A stretch of DNA of 64,000 bases from Pseudomonas sp. DG56-2 (GCF_004803755.1 NZ_CP032311.1:4914501-4978500); one strand, 5' to 3'. Positions 34,362 through 43,887 are shown, counted from the first letter of the stretch. Program-made: numbers and translations. The notes: generated by a model from the letters alone, not told the origin.

Positions 34362-34949
34362 ATGCTGGAATCACTGCTCGTCCCAACCGCGATCGTGGCC
34401 CTTGCCGAAATTGGCGACAAGACCCAATTGCTCGCGCTTATCCTTGCCGCCCGCTTCCGCAAGCCTTGGCCGATCATCGCCGGTATCATCGCCGCCACCC
34501 TGGCCAACCATGCTGCTGCTGGCGCTGTCGGCGCCTGGTTCAGCACTTTCTTCTCTGCAGCCACCCTGCACTGGATTCTCGCTGCCAGCTTCGCTGCCAC
34601 CGCCCTGTGGACCCTGATTCCAGACAAAATGGATGACGACGAAGCCAGCTCCGCCCGGCGCTTCGGGCCTTTCCTGACCACCCTGATTGCGTTTTTCATC
34701 GCCGAGATCGGCGACAAGACTCAAGTCGCCACAGTGATGCTGGCCGCCCAGTATCCGCACCTGATCATGGTTATCATCGGTACCACCCTGGGTATGCTGA
34801 TTGCCAACGTACCGGTGGTGCTGGCGGGCAACTTCGCCGCAGAAAAACTGCCACTGACCCTGATTCGTCGCCTCGCATCGGCGGCCTTCTTTGTCCTGGC
34901 TGCCGTGGCGGTGTACTCAGCGATGGAAGTCAGTGGCTGGATAGGCTGA
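34362..34949 (+). CDS. TMEM165/GDT1 family Mn2+ transporter (MneA-type)
   Basis: 195 residues with two copies of the GDT1 signature ExGDKTQ (EIGDKTQLLALIL and EIGDKTQVATVML), each in a hydrophobic repeat of about three helices. The family exports Mn2+ (or exchanges Ca2+/H+) across the membrane; bacterial members under a yybP-ykoY riboswitch are Mn2+ exporters. The start ATG follows TAGGAACCCTG, inside the riboswitch expression platform. Confidence 0.93.
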   Translation: MLESLLVPTAIVALAEIGDKTQLLALILAARFRKPWPIIAGIIAATLANHAAAGAVGAWFSTFFSAATLHWILAASFAATALWTLIPDKMDDDEASSARRFGPFLTTLIAFFIAEIGDKTQVATVMLAAQYPHLIMVIIGTTLGMLIANVPVVLAGNFAAEKLPLTLIRRLASAAFFVLAAVAVYSAMEVSGWIG

Positions 34950-34997
34950 CTGTTCGTATCAAGCCGGCGATGGGCCGCTCGGCGGCCCGGGCCCAGC

Positions 34998-35813
34998 TTA
35001 CTTCTTAGCCTGTTCGTACAGCGGCATCACTTTGGGGATCGCCGCTCGCAACGCAGCCTGGCGGCTGTCGGAAGCTGGGTGAGTGCTCATGAACTCCGGC
35101 TGCGAACCACCCGAAGCCTGGCTCATCTTGTCCCACAGGGTGATCGCGGCATTCGGGTTGTAACCGGCACGGGCCGCAAGCTCCAGGCCAATCAGATCAG
35201 CTTCGTTCTCGTTCGAGCGGCTGTTGGGCAAGGTCATGCTGTACTGCACCACAGTGTCGGCAATCGCCAGGCTATCCTGGCCAAGCCCCAGCAATGCACC
35301 CGCACCCTGACGCGCCATCTGCACACCGTAGGCCTTGGACATAGCCTCACGCCCGTGTTCACGCAGGGCATGGGCGATTTCATGGCCCATGACCGCGGCG
35401 ATCTCGTCGTTGGTCAACTTGAGCTTATCGATCAGGCCGGTGTAGAAGAAAATCTTGCCACCTGGGCCGCAGTTGGCGTTGAGCTCATCACTCTTGATCA
35501 GGTTAACTTCCCAGTTCCACTGCGCCGCATCCGGGCGAAACTTCGGTGCCTGGGCAATCAGACGATCGGCAATCACCTGCACCCGCTTGGCATCGGCGCT
35601 GGTTTTGTCGAGCACACCTTTACTGGACGCCTCGCCCAGGGTCTGCTGGTAAGACTGTGCATACATCTGGTTGACTTCATCGGTCGAGAGCATGCTGAAC
35701 ATATATTGCTTACGCTCGACACCCACGGCGCCGCCGCTGGTGGTGTTTACTGCCTGGCATCCGGCAAGTAGCACACTGGCACTCAGAGCACCGATAACAA
35801 ATGACTTACGCAT
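34998..35813 (-). CDS. M48 family metalloprotease lipoprotein (LoiP-like)
   Basis: 271 residues. A lipobox (VLLAGC, Cys19) indicates a lipid-anchored envelope protein. The zinc-protease HEXXH motif (MGHEIAHAL) and third-ligand Glu in NENEADLIGLE are intact. Such proteases take part in outer-membrane quality control. GGAG is seven bases before the ATG at 35813. Convergent with the riboswitch-GDT1 unit. Confidence 0.92.
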   Translation of the reverse strand: MRKSFVIGALSASVLLAGCQAVNTTSGGAVGVERKQYMFSMLSTDEVNQMYAQSYQQTLGEASSKGVLDKTSADAKRVQVIADRLIAQAPKFRPDAAQWNWEVNLIKSDELNANCGPGGKIFFYTGLIDKLKLTNDEIAAVMGHEIAHALREHGREAMSKAYGVQMARQGAGALLGLGQDSLAIADTVVQYSMTLPNSRSNENEADLIGLELAARAGYNPNAAITLWDKMSQASGGSQPEFMSTHPASDSRQAALRAAIPKVMPLYEQAKK

Positions 35814-35902
35814 GAAAACACTCCATTCGAACATGCCGCGTATCCTAGGCCGAGTCGATTGAGGCCGCTACACCCCAAACGAAGAAATCTCCAGGCGGCT
35901 GG

Positions 35903-36526
35903 TTACGCCGGGGTCAGGCACTCAGGCCCATTGACCTTGGGATCGTTGACGAAGTTGGCCAGCACGCGCTCTCGTAAAGGTGCCTGGGCGCTGGCCAGTA
36001 ACTCATACAAGCGTGCCACAGGTGTTTGCAGGTCCAGCCATGCTGCTTGACCGGCGGCATCGAGAATCAGCGGCCGACGCTGGTTCACTGCAGCCTGGGT
36101 TACCACCGCAGTACTCAGCCAGACCTGGTCCTGCACCGGATAGGCCTCCCAGATCGCGGCAAAAAACAACGAAGAGCCTTCTCCAGGCGTCAACCAATAG
36201 GGCCTTTTGCGCACCGTACCGCGCCATTCGTAAAAACCGTTGGCCGGCATCAGGCACCGACGCAGGCGAAACGCCTCGCGAAACATCGGCTGCTCGGCCA
36301 AGGTTTCGGCCCGGGCATGCGCGGGCGTTCGCGACAAATCCGTCAACCAGGCTGGGGTCAGCCCCCAGCGCGCGCGGGCAAGTTCCACCTGGCCTTGCTC
36401 TGCATTTCGCTGGATCAGTACCGAAGCGCCGGGAGAAATATTCCATTGAGCCTGCTGGTCGGCCGGAAACCCCGGCAATGCAGCAAAGGCAGGCGACCAT
36501 CTAAACAGCGCGTAACGTCCACACAT
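35903..36526 (-). CDS. SOS-response-associated peptidase (YedK/HMCES), atypical active site
   Basis: 207 residues. The protein family forms a covalent bond between Cys2 and abasic sites in single-stranded DNA. Cys2 (MCGRY) and the Glu (PANGFYEW, E100) are intact. However, the usual Asn of the NARxET motif is His70 here (AHARAET), and the usual His of the IHDRMP motif is Asn148 here (AVNQRRP), as if the two residues had changed places. Function may be kept with exchanged roles or altered. Start is fixed by Cys2. The DUF2007 gene lies 13 bases upstream. Confidence 0.9.
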   Translation of the reverse strand: MCGRYALFRWSPAFAALPGFPADQQAQWNISPGASVLIQRNAEQGQVELARARWGLTPAWLTDLSRTPAHARAETLAEQPMFREAFRLRRCLMPANGFYEWRGTVRKRPYWLTPGEGSSLFFAAIWEAYPVQDQVWLSTAVVTQAAVNQRRPLILDAAGQAAWLDLQTPVARLYELLASAQAPLRERVLANFVNDPKVNGPECLTPA

Positions 36527-36539
36527 GGGGGATAAAGAC

Positions 36540-36800
36540 CTAGCAAATCAGGGTTCCCGGAATGTGCTCCGGTTCGTCGCCAGCCAGTGGCTGGGCACTA
36601 TTGTACGCGGCGATCATCTGCCGTGCGTACTCGGCCTGGTCATCGGCAACCGCCAGGGCCAGCAAGCCCTGCATCGGTAGATCGCCCATGGCGCCCATCA
36701 GGTCCCGACCGATCAGGTGGACCTTGATCCCTTCACTTTCAAGCATTCCGATCAGCATTTCGGCTTCCAGCAGGCTTTCCGGCTCATAAATTCGCTGCAT
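36540..36800 (-). CDS. DUF2007 family protein
   Basis: 86 residues. Pattern MQRIYEPESLLEAEMLIGMLESEGIKVHLIGRDLMG matches DUF2007, a small alpha/beta fold of PII-like look thought to bind a small ligand or partner protein. Its ATG overlaps the stop of the Cys-rich gene upstream by one base (TGATG), so translation is coupled; YedK follows after 13 bases. Confidence 0.9.
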   Translation of the reverse strand: MQRIYEPESLLEAEMLIGMLESEGIKVHLIGRDLMGAMGDLPMQGLLALAVADDQAEYARQMIAAYNSAQPLAGDEPEHIPGTLIC

Positions 36801-36982
36801 CAGTCGTTCTCACCGTAAACATCCAGCATCCACTCCTCCCCGTGCACTTGCAGCACGAAGCGGATCGGCTTGCAGCAGACCTGACAGTCTTCGATATATT
36901 CCTGATCGCCACCGGACAGGTCCACCGTTGTCTCGACTTCTTCACCACAATAAGGGCAATCGTAGATCGCAGTTTCCAGCAT
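36800..36982 (-). CDS. CPXCG-motif cysteine-rich small protein
   Basis: 60 residues with four paired Cys in CPYCG and CQVCC, which likely bind one zinc ion as a ribbon. Members of this small family are often found beside DUF2007 genes. No catalytic function is known to me. Confidence 0.9.
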   Translation of the reverse strand: MLETAIYDCPYCGEEVETTVDLSGGDQEYIEDCQVCCKPIRFVLQVHGEEWMLDVYGEND

Positions 36983-37103
36983 CGCGGCCTCCCGAGTGAC
37001 TTGTGCGTATAATTGCCGGTCTATTTACAGGACCTGCGCGTGTTCGAGCCGTTTTTCGAAGCCCGGTCCTACCTATTACCCTAGCCGTTTCCAACAAGAG
37101 AGC

Positions 37104-38270
37104 ATGATGGGCGAATTCGATGCCATCCGACCGTACAACGACGCTGAGGTCCCTGCCGTTCTGGCACGCCTGCTCAGCGACCCGGCATTTCTCGATATCC
37201 TCACCCACTTCCGCTTTCCGCGCGCTGCCGGAGCCTTTGGCTGGTTGCTCAAGCCACTGATCGCCCGACGCCTACGCAAAGAGTTTGCTGGCGTTACTTG
37301 CGTTTCGACCCTGCAGGACAAAGTCGAGTACTACGTCGACCATACCATCGAGCGGGCAACCGACGGGGTCACCTACACAGGCGTCGAACTGCTCAAGTCC
37401 GGAACGGCCTATTTGTTCCTGGCCAACCACCGCGACATCGTCATGGACCCGGCATTCGTCAATTACGCGGTGTACCACGCCGGCCTGCCTACGCCGCGGA
37501 TCGCCATCGGTGACAACTTGCTGCAAAAGCCGTTCGTCAGCGACATGATGCGCCTGAACAAAAGCTTCATCGTTCACCGTTCAATCAGCGGGCGGCGGGA
37601 AAAGCTTGCCGCCTACCAGCTGCTTTCAGCCTATATCAACCATTCGATCCGCAACGACGGCCAGTCGATCTGGATCGCCCAGGCCGAAGGTCGTGCCAAG
37701 GATGGTGACGATCGCACTGATTCAGCGATCCTGAAAATGTTCCACATGAGCCGCAAGGACGAGCCGTTCGGCGCGGTTATTCAGTCGCTGAACCTGAGCC
37801 CGGTGTCGATCAGCTACGAATACGACCCCTGCGATCAGGCCAAGGCGCGCGAGTTGTACATTCGCGCCACGACCGGTACCTACACCAAGGCACCGGGCGA
37901 GGATGACCTGAGCATCGCCCAGGGCATTACCGGCTACAAGGGACGCGTACACATCAACTTCGCGCCACCGGTAACGACGTTCTTCGAAGACACCAAGCAG
38001 TTGGCAGTGGAGATCGATCGGCAGATTCTGGCGGGTTATCGCTTGTTTCCGGTGCACTACCTGGCTTATGCGCAGTGGGCCGATGCCGACCCGCAACTGC
38101 AGGTGCCGACGGCCGACCAGGTGTTCCCGGCCCCAGAGCTGGACCGCGCCCAAGCCGAATGGCAGCGCCGCCTGGACGCTTGCCCGCTCGAACAGCGCCC
38201 CTACCTGGTGCAGCAGTACGCCACGCCAGTGCGCAACCAGTACCGGGTCAAGGCAGGCTTGGCGCTCTGA
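37104..38270 (+). CDS. PlsC-superfamily acyltransferase
   Basis: 388 residues. Acyltransferase core includes the NHRDIVMDPA block in place of the usual HX4D spacing, and WIAQAEGRAKDG as the EGxR-like acceptor motif. The protein is longer than PlsC and is likely soluble or peripheral. It may acylate glycerol phosphate or a related acceptor. The start ATG-ATG at 37104 follows AAGAGAG. Divergent from the CPXCG-DUF2007-YedK unit. Confidence 0.85.
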   Translation: MMGEFDAIRPYNDAEVPAVLARLLSDPAFLDILTHFRFPRAAGAFGWLLKPLIARRLRKEFAGVTCVSTLQDKVEYYVDHTIERATDGVTYTGVELLKSGTAYLFLANHRDIVMDPAFVNYAVYHAGLPTPRIAIGDNLLQKPFVSDMMRLNKSFIVHRSISGRREKLAAYQLLSAYINHSIRNDGQSIWIAQAEGRAKDGDDRTDSAILKMFHMSRKDEPFGAVIQSLNLSPVSISYEYDPCDQAKARELYIRATTGTYTKAPGEDDLSIAQGITGYKGRVHINFAPPVTTFFEDTKQLAVEIDRQILAGYRLFPVHYLAYAQWADADPQLQVPTADQVFPAPELDRAQAEWQRRLDACPLEQRPYLVQQYATPVRNQYRVKAGLAL

Positions 38271-38312
38271 GAATTACCTGGAGGCACCAACGGGGCGCGT
38301 AGCCGCCCCCTC

Positions 38313-38573
38313 TCATACCCAGGTGCTGAACCAGGACAACAGCAAGGCCAGCGCCAGGAAGGCAAAGCCCAGGATGTAGTAGAAGCGGTTGATGCGCAGC
38401 GTCATGCCATCGACCACCGTCTCGTCGCTCGGGGCCTTGGCCACTGCCAGCGCTTCACGACGCCGCGCGCTGTGCAACAACAGGCCGCCAGGGCAGGTAA
38501 TCAGCAGTGCCAACAGGTTGATCAGCTTGGCCGGATGGGCAGCGATCAGCCCCCAGAACATTTGTAACGACAT
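38313..38573 (-). CDS. Small membrane protein of unknown function
   Basis: 86 residues with two hydrophobic segments (about 5-35 and 63-84) separated by a charged linker (RRREALAVAKAPSDETVVDG). Probably an inner-membrane hairpin. GAGG is eight bases before the ATG at 38573. I do not recognise the family. Confidence 0.75.
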   Translation of the reverse strand: MSLQMFWGLIAAHPAKLINLLALLITCPGGLLLHSARRREALAVAKAPSDETVVDGMTLRINRFYYILGFAFLALALLLSWFSTWV

Positions 38574-38715
38574 TTACAGCACCTCGAAAAGCGACGTAAC
38601 AACGGCGCGCATTTTACCCAAGCCTCCCTTTGTGTCCCGGCTTTTGCGACCAACGACGATCATCGTCATGCGAGCGTCATCCGGATGCCTCACCTGAAGC
38701 AGCCTGAAATCACCT

Positions 38716-38754
38716 ACAAAAAAGCCCGACGACTGCCACACAGTCATCGGGCTT
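38716..38754 (-). terminator. Intrinsic terminator of the yajG-like gene
   Basis: AAGCCCGATGACTG and CAGTCGTCGGGCTT pair across a five-base loop with one mismatch and are followed by TTTTTT on the minus strand, 26 bases past the stop at 38780. Confidence 0.9.
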
Positions 38755-38779
38755 CTTCAGGTGTACGGGTTTAGCGGGC

Positions 38780-39364
38780 TTATTCGCCGAGGATCTGGCC
38801 GATGGCCTGGTCCTTGAACAGACGGGTAAGCGCGTCGCTGAGGACATCACCGACCAGCTTGGTGTTGGTTTCCTGGTTTGGCGCCATGCCGAAGCGCTGG
38901 TCCAGGGAGGCACCATAACGGCCGCTGTAACGACGGTTGGCATTGGCAACGTCGGCCTTGAAGGTCGCACCAATGGTGGCCTCGGTGACGTACATGCCTT
39001 CTTTTGGCGACTGATACTTGAGCTCTGCCAGGGTCACGGTCAGCTGCGGGGCGTTGTAGGCGTTCGGCGTAGGGGTGAAGCCCAGCAGGCGTACTGCCGC
39101 TTCTGCCTGAGCTTGCAGCTTGGGCAGGATATCGTTGCCGGTAACCGTAATAGCGCTAGTTTCAGGGTACAGGCCACCGCGGGTGCCCAGGGTTTGCGAC
39201 GCACGACCATCGACCACCTTGACCACGACCGGCTGGCCATGGCCTACCGGCGCGAGCTGGGCGGTGAGTTTTGGTTGCGGGCTGAGTTGTTGCGGGCTGT
39301 GGGCACAACCGACCAGGGTCAGACTGGTCACCGCGATCAAACCGAACAACAAACGTTGCAACAT
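38780..39364 (-). CDS. YajG family lipoprotein
   Basis: 194 residues. A lipobox (SLTLVGC, Cys20) marks a lipid-anchored envelope protein. The body has YajG features such as PVVVKVVDGRASQTLGTRGG and NAPQLTVTLAELKYQ. Function is unknown. ATG at 39364 is chosen because GGAG is eight bases before it; the ATG at 39370 is too near. Confidence 0.9.
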   Translation of the reverse strand: MLQRLLFGLIAVTSLTLVGCAHSPQQLSPQPKLTAQLAPVGHGQPVVVKVVDGRASQTLGTRGGLYPETSAITVTGNDILPKLQAQAEAAVRLLGFTPTPNAYNAPQLTVTLAELKYQSPKEGMYVTEATIGATFKADVANANRRYSGRYGASLDQRFGMAPNQETNTKLVGDVLSDALTRLFKDQAIGQILGE

Positions 39365-39541
39365 GCTCATCTCTCCAGAATAGGCAGCAAAGGCCGCCAG
39401 TATACTCAGCGCAGCGCGGCCCAGCCATCGCTGTGCCATTAGCGAATGAGACAGGCAAGCGCGGCGCCGGTTCGTTGTCACAATCGTTTAATGACCCCAC
39501 CGGTATGCTGGCGCCAAGAACACTTGAAGAGGTAGACCGCC

Positions 39542-39775
39542 ATGTCCAACTTCTGGACTTCACTGCTGACCCGCCGCCCCATGCGCAACTTCGCGCGCCT
39601 GGATGCTCAGGGTATTTGCCTGGCGTTCAAGCAGTGCGCCGATCAGCCTGCTGTCGGCAATTGGGTGCAAATCAACGAAATCTGCCTGACCTGGCTCAAT
39701 CGCCCGCTGCCCTCTAGCGCAAGGGTTTGCGCGCGCCCTGGCGGCAACTGGATCCAGCGCAGCCTGGCCGCCTGA
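39542..39775 (+). CDS. Small hypothetical protein
   Basis: 77 residues, no signal peptide or membrane span. Contains three Cys and a short strand-rich region (AVGNWVQINEICLTWLNRPLP). GAGG lies nine bases before the ATG at 39542, and codon use fits its neighbours, so it is probably a real gene. I do not recognise a family. Confidence 0.6.
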   Translation: MSNFWTSLLTRRPMRNFARLDAQGICLAFKQCADQPAVGNWVQINEICLTWLNRPLPSSARVCARPGGNWIQRSLAA

Positions 39776-40380
39776 GCCGTGCATCAATAAAAGTCGCTAA
39801 TAAAGATCATTTCTGCCCGAGACATCGTTATAATCTCCCCCCGATTATAAGGACGTCTCCTGATCGGGCCTCGCAGCACCGCCAATGTTCACCATTCGGC
39901 ATCCTCCGCACCGCCCACAGAGAGCCTTCCACACAGGTCTTGCACCAGCCAGTGCCAGCATCATTCGGCCCTCTGCTCTGCCTGAACCTGCCGGGTCTGC
40001 CATCGCGCAGCCCTTTTTGAGGTTCACGACTCCAAAAGAGCGTGAAAAAACGGGTTTTCACAACTTCACGAGAGTGTGGCGAGCAATGAACAGTCTGGCA
40101 TGTGCAAAAGCACCGAAAGTGTCCCTAGCAGCCCTGAACAGCTGGCAACAGCTCTCTTCCAGGATGAGAGCCTGAGGCCGGTCCATAACGCACGACGGAC
40201 ACCTTGACCATAAGTCGAATTGCCGCATCGGTCTTAAAATGCGTTCATAAGCAACGTAAAGCCCGTTTGGCGGTGTCCGCTGAAGTTGCAAAAACTGCGA
40301 AGAATCGGACATGGCGATCCTGGCTAGGCCAGTGATCCTATGCTGTCAATTTGGTGCTGTAGATTTTGGAGACGCGTTAA
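39776..40380. other. Long intergenic region upstream of mqo
   Basis: No convincing gene. Two small inverted repeats are seen: TTATAATC/GATTATAA at 39828-39850 around a seven-base loop (its left arm contains TATAAT), and GTGAAAA/TTTTCAC at 40042-40061. The region may carry the mqo promoter and a leader or small RNA, but nothing more could be supported by eye. Confidence 0.5.
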
Positions 40381-41886
40381 ATGGCGCAGAACGAAGCAGT
40401 CGATGTGGTATTGGTAGGGGCAGGCATCATGAGTGCCACCCTGGCCGTACTGCTAAAGGAACTCGACCCGGCCATCAAGCTGGAAGTCGTCGAGTTGATG
40501 GATTCGGGTGCCGCGGAAAGTTCCAACCCGTGGAACAACGCCGGGACCGGCCATGCCGGGCTGTGTGAACTGAACTACACGCCGCAGGCCGCCGACGGCA
40601 GCATCGACATCAAGAAAGCGGTGCTCATCAACACTCAGTTCGAAGTGTCCCGGCAGTTCTGGGCCTACCTGAGCAAGAAAGGCGCGTTCAGCTCTCCACG
40701 GGCGTTCATCAACCCGGTTCCACACCTGAGCTACGTCGAAGGTGAAAAAGGCGTCGATTTCCTCAAGAAGCGCTTCGAGCTGCTCAAGCAGCACCATGCC
40801 TTCGCCGAGATGGAATACACCGAAGACAAATCGGTCATGAACGATTGGATGCCGCTGATGATGCCGGGTCGCCCTGCCGACCAGACAATCGCCGCCACCC
40901 GTGTCATGAAAGGTACCGATATCAACTTCGGCGCCCTGACCAACAAACTGCTCAAGCACCTGGCAAGCACGCCGGATGCCCAGGTCAAGTACTGCAAGCG
41001 CGTGACTGGCCTGCGCCGTAACGGCAGCGGCTGGACCGTCAGCATCAAGGACGTGAACAGCGGCAGCAGCCGTGAAGTGGATGCTCGCTTCGTATTCCTC
41101 GGCGCCGGTGGTGCTGCACTGCCATTGCTGCAGCAGTCGGGCATTGAAGAGAGCAAGGGCTTCGGTGGCTTCCCGGTCAGCGGTCAGTGGCTGCGTTGCG
41201 ACAACCCGGAAGTGGTCAAGAAGCACCAGGCCAAGGTCTATAGCCAGGCCGCTGTTGGCTCGCCACCGATGTCGGTACCACACCTGGATACCCGTGTCGT
41301 CGACGGCAAGACTTCGCTGCTGTTCGGCCCTTATGCCGGGTTTACCACCAAGTTTCTCAAGCACGGCTCGTTCCTCGACCTGCCGCTGTCGGTGCGCATG
41401 GGCAACATCGGCCCGATGCTCGCCGTGGCCCGCGACAACATGGACCTGACCAAATACCTGGTCAGCGAAGTGATGCAGTCGATGGAGCAACGCCTTGACT
41501 CCCTGCGCCGCTTCTACCCAGAAGCGAAAGCCGAAGACTGGCGCCTGGAAGTGGCAGGGCAGCGCGTGCAGATCATCAAGAAAGACCCGAAAAAAGGCGG
41601 CGTGCTGCAGTTTGGTACAGAACTGGTATCAGCCAAGGACGGTACCTTGGCCGCGCTGCTGGGGGCTTCCCCAGGTGCATCGGTGACCGTATCGATCATG
41701 CTTGACCTGATCGAGCGCTGCTTCCCCGAGCAGACCAAGGGTGCCTGGGCCGCCAAGCTCAAGGAAATTTTCCCGGCCCGGGAAAAAGTCCTGGCTACCG
41801 ACGCTGCCCTGTATCACAAGATCAGCGTGCAAAACGACGAAGCCCTGGGCCTGGTCGAAAACAGCCCGGCGCAGCATTACGCGTAA
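40381..41886 (+). CDS. mqo: Malate:quinone oxidoreductase
   Basis: 501 residues, a peripheral FAD enzyme that oxidises malate to oxaloacetate and passes electrons to quinone. The FAD-binding motif ([20 protein letters not shown]), [26 protein letters not shown] active region and the C-terminal family regions are present. GGAG lies nine bases before the ATG. Followed by a strong terminator. Confidence 0.97.
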   Translation: MAQNEAVDVVLVGAGIMSATLAVLLKELDPAIKLEVVELMDSGAAESSNPWNNAGTGHAGLCELNYTPQAADGSIDIKKAVLINTQFEVSRQFWAYLSKKGAFSSPRAFINPVPHLSYVEGEKGVDFLKKRFELLKQHHAFAEMEYTEDKSVMNDWMPLMMPGRPADQTIAATRVMKGTDINFGALTNKLLKHLASTPDAQVKYCKRVTGLRRNGSGWTVSIKDVNSGSSREVDARFVFLGAGGAALPLLQQSGIEESKGFGGFPVSGQWLRCDNPEVVKKHQAKVYSQAAVGSPPMSVPHLDTRVVDGKTSLLFGPYAGFTTKFLKHGSFLDLPLSVRMGNIGPMLAVARDNMDLTKYLVSEVMQSMEQRLDSLRRFYPEAKAEDWRLEVAGQRVQIIKKDPKKGGVLQFGTELVSAKDGTLAALLGASPGASVTVSIMLDLIERCFPEQTKGAWAAKLKEIFPAREKVLATDAALYHKISVQNDEALGLVENSPAQHYA

Positions 41887-41900
41887 CGCACCGGCAATAA

Positions 41901-41926
41901 AAAACGCCCTTCGGGGCGTTTTTTTA
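41901..41926 (+). terminator. Intrinsic terminator after mqo
   Basis: AAACGCCC-TTC-GGGGCGTTT hairpin followed by a T-run. The symmetrical A-run before it may also end transcription of the convergent gene at 41941. Confidence 0.92.
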
Positions 41927-41940
41927 TGCACGCACGTTAA

Positions 41941-42228
41941 TCAGCTGCGTGCCTTGTCGATGATTTCGATGTAGTCAGCGGCGTTGCGCTGATCCTTGAT
42001 CACGTCGACGAACGTCTGACCATGCTCGTCCTTGCCGTCGACATCCAGACCCGCCTCAACAAAGAAACCGACAAAACGCTCGAAGTCATCGATGCGCAGG
42101 CCACGATAAGCCTTGATCAGCTTGTGCAGCGAAGGTGAAGTAGCATCCGCCGGTTCGAACTGCAGGAAGGACTTGATGTAGTCGTCACTGATCTCGTCGC
42201 CAATCACTTGCTTCTTGTCTTTACGCAT
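41941..42228 (-). CDS. PA4642-like conserved small protein
   Basis: 95 residues, acidic and soluble, of a family conserved between mqo and the hpt region in Pseudomonas. Pattern IGDEISDDYIKSFLQFEPAD and FERFVGFFVEAGLDVDGKDEHGQTF suggests a small helical, ankyrin-like fold. Function unknown. GGAG precedes the ATG at 42228 by eight bases. Confidence 0.85.
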   Translation of the reverse strand: MRKDKKQVIGDEISDDYIKSFLQFEPADATSPSLHKLIKAYRGLRIDDFERFVGFFVEAGLDVDGKDEHGQTFVDVIKDQRNAADYIEIIDKARS

Positions 42229-42298
42229 TACCGACTCCAACTGAACCATCACGGACATTTTCACGGGCCGGCAGTTTACCCCTGCCCGGCGTCGGCGC

Positions 42299-42766
42299 TC
42301 AACGCGCGCGTACGGCTCCGGTATGCAAATCGGCCCAGACGTGACCATTGGCGTAACTGAGGAATTGCACGTAGACCGTGTTGTTGCGCAGCAGATCGAT
42401 AATCACCTGATATTGGCTCGACGGGTAGTTCAGGCTCAGCACTTTGCGCTTGTCATCGAACACGGCTTTTTTCAGGCTCTTACTCTCGGCGTCAAAGCTG
42501 ATCACTACCTGGCTGACCGTAGTCCCCTTGCTCAGCGGCTTGCCCTTGAGGCGCAGGGTCAAAGGTGACGTCACCGGGATCGGCTGCTGGTTTGACTGTC
42601 GCTGGTTACCAACGACTACTGAGTAGTCGGTGACCTGGAGCAGTTGCTGAAACTCGGGCACTTCCTGACGCAAGGACAAGTCATCCGGTGGCAGGAACTG
42701 ACTGTGCAAGGGCGCAGCGGCCAGCGGCATGCTCAGTAACAGAAGGACAGGGACGATCGCACGCAT
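42299..42766 (-). CDS. Conserved periplasmic protein of unknown function
   Basis: 155 residues with a signal peptide (MRAIVPVLLLLSMPLAAA|A). The mature part is beta-rich with a long amphipathic pattern (VVISFDAESKSLKKAVFDDKRKVLSLNYPSS split over strands). No motif gives a function. GAGGAG precedes the ATG at 42766. Position between the PA4642-like gene and the cupin gene is conserved in my recollection of P. aeruginosa. Confidence 0.83.
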   Translation of the reverse strand: MRAIVPVLLLLSMPLAAAPLHSQFLPPDDLSLRQEVPEFQQLLQVTDYSVVVGNQRQSNQQPIPVTSPLTLRLKGKPLSKGTTVSQVVISFDAESKSLKKAVFDDKRKVLSLNYPSSQYQVIIDLLRNNTVYVQFLSYANGHVWADLHTGAVRAR

Positions 42767-42851
42767 GACAGGCTCCTCGAGGCGGCCGGGCACTTTAGCA
42801 TGGGACGGTCATATCGCGGAGCAAGCCCACGGTTGATAAGGCGTGGCCGAT

Positions 42852-43325
42852 TCACTCGAACTGAGCGCGCATCCAGGCTTGATACTCAGCCACCCCTGGC
42901 TCGCCCTCGCGCGGCGCCCAGTTCGCCATCTCACCTTCGCCGACCGGGCGGTAAGGACCGGATTTGCATTCGAACATCATGCTATCGGCCTCCAGCACAA
43001 CCAGGCCATGGTAGGTGCCTGGCGCTAGATCCACGCCCAGGCATTCCCCACCGGCTTCGAGCACCCGCTTGTCCAGCACCACGCCTTGCTCGTCGAAGAT
43101 CAGCAGCCCCAACTTGCCACGCAGCACGATCAGGCATTCCGCCTTGTCAGCCGACAGATGCCGATGCGGCGGGATGTAGGTCGAAGGCTGGAGCCCTACC
43201 GCCATGCGGTGGCAGGGTTCTTCCATGGCGTGAAAATTATGGTGCTGGCGGCCACGTGGGTTGGCGGCAGCCTTGCTGGCCAGCTCGGTAAACAACGATT
43301 GGTCGAGAAATCCGGGCTGGCGCAT
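42852..43325 (-). CDS. WbuC-family cupin metalloprotein
   Basis: 157 residues. A cupin barrel with metal-binding residues (PPHRHLSADKAECLIVLRG, then a second His in TYHGLVVLE). Members occur in polysaccharide loci and also, as here, beside hpt. It follows the hpt stop by four bases and is probably co-transcribed. The start at 43325 is the most likely given family length. Confidence 0.82.
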   Translation of the reverse strand: MRQPGFLDQSLFTELASKAAANPRGRQHHNFHAMEEPCHRMAVGLQPSTYIPPHRHLSADKAECLIVLRGKLGLLIFDEQGVVLDKRVLEAGGECLGVDLAPGTYHGLVVLEADSMMFECKSGPYRPVGEGEMANWAPREGEPGVAEYQAWMRAQFE

Positions 43326-43329
43326 GGGG

Positions 43330-43887
43330 TCAGAGTCCCTTGACGGCAAAAATACCGTTGGCGTTGCGCCAGTAGCCTTTGTAGTCCATGCCGTAACCGA
43401 ACACGTAACGGTCGACACAGCTCAAGCCGCAGAAGTCAGCCTTGAGTTCGGCACTGGCCTTGCGGTCGTGATCCTTGTCGATCAGCACCGCCGTGTGCAC
43501 GGCGCGGGCGCCAGCATGCTTGCAAAAATCGATGATCGCGCTGAGGGTGTGCCCTTCGTCGAGAATGTCGTCGATGATCAGTACGTCGCGGTCAATGAAC
43601 GAAACCTCGGGCTTGGCTTTCCAGAACAAATCGCCGCCGCTGGTCTGATTGCGATAGCGAGTAGCGTGCAGGTAGGAAGCCTCGAGCGGGAACTGCAAGT
43701 GGGTCAACAGCTTGCCGGCGAAGATAAGGCCACCGTTCATCACGCAGAATACCACCGGGTTACGTTCGGCGAGCACGTCGCTGATCTGGGCGCCAACACG
43801 AGCAATGGCGGCCTCTACTTCGGCTTCGTTGTACAGGCAGTCAGCCTCTCGCATGACTTGACGGATATGCTCGAGATCAGCGGACAT
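43330..43887 (-). CDS. hpt: Hypoxanthine-guanine phosphoribosyltransferase
   Basis: 185 residues. The PRPP-binding motif (VLIIDDILDEGHTLSAI) is intact, with the family's VVFCVMNGGLIFAGKLL loop. It salvages hypoxanthine and guanine to IMP and GMP. GGAG is six bases before the ATG at 43887. Divergent from upp. Confidence 0.94.
   Translation of the reverse strand: MSADLEHIRQVMREADCLYNEAEVEAAIARVGAQISDVLAERNPVVFCVMNGGLIFAGKLLTHLQFPLEASYLHATRYRNQTSGGDLFWKAKPEVSFIDRDVLIIDDILDEGHTLSAIIDFCKHAGARAVHTAVLIDKDHDRKASAELKADFCGLSCVDRYVFGYGMDYKGYWRNANGIFAVKGL

Noticed and set aside
40058..40312. 84-codon ORF in the region before mqo
   Set aside because: No RBS, no family resemblance and no coding bias; treated as non-coding.
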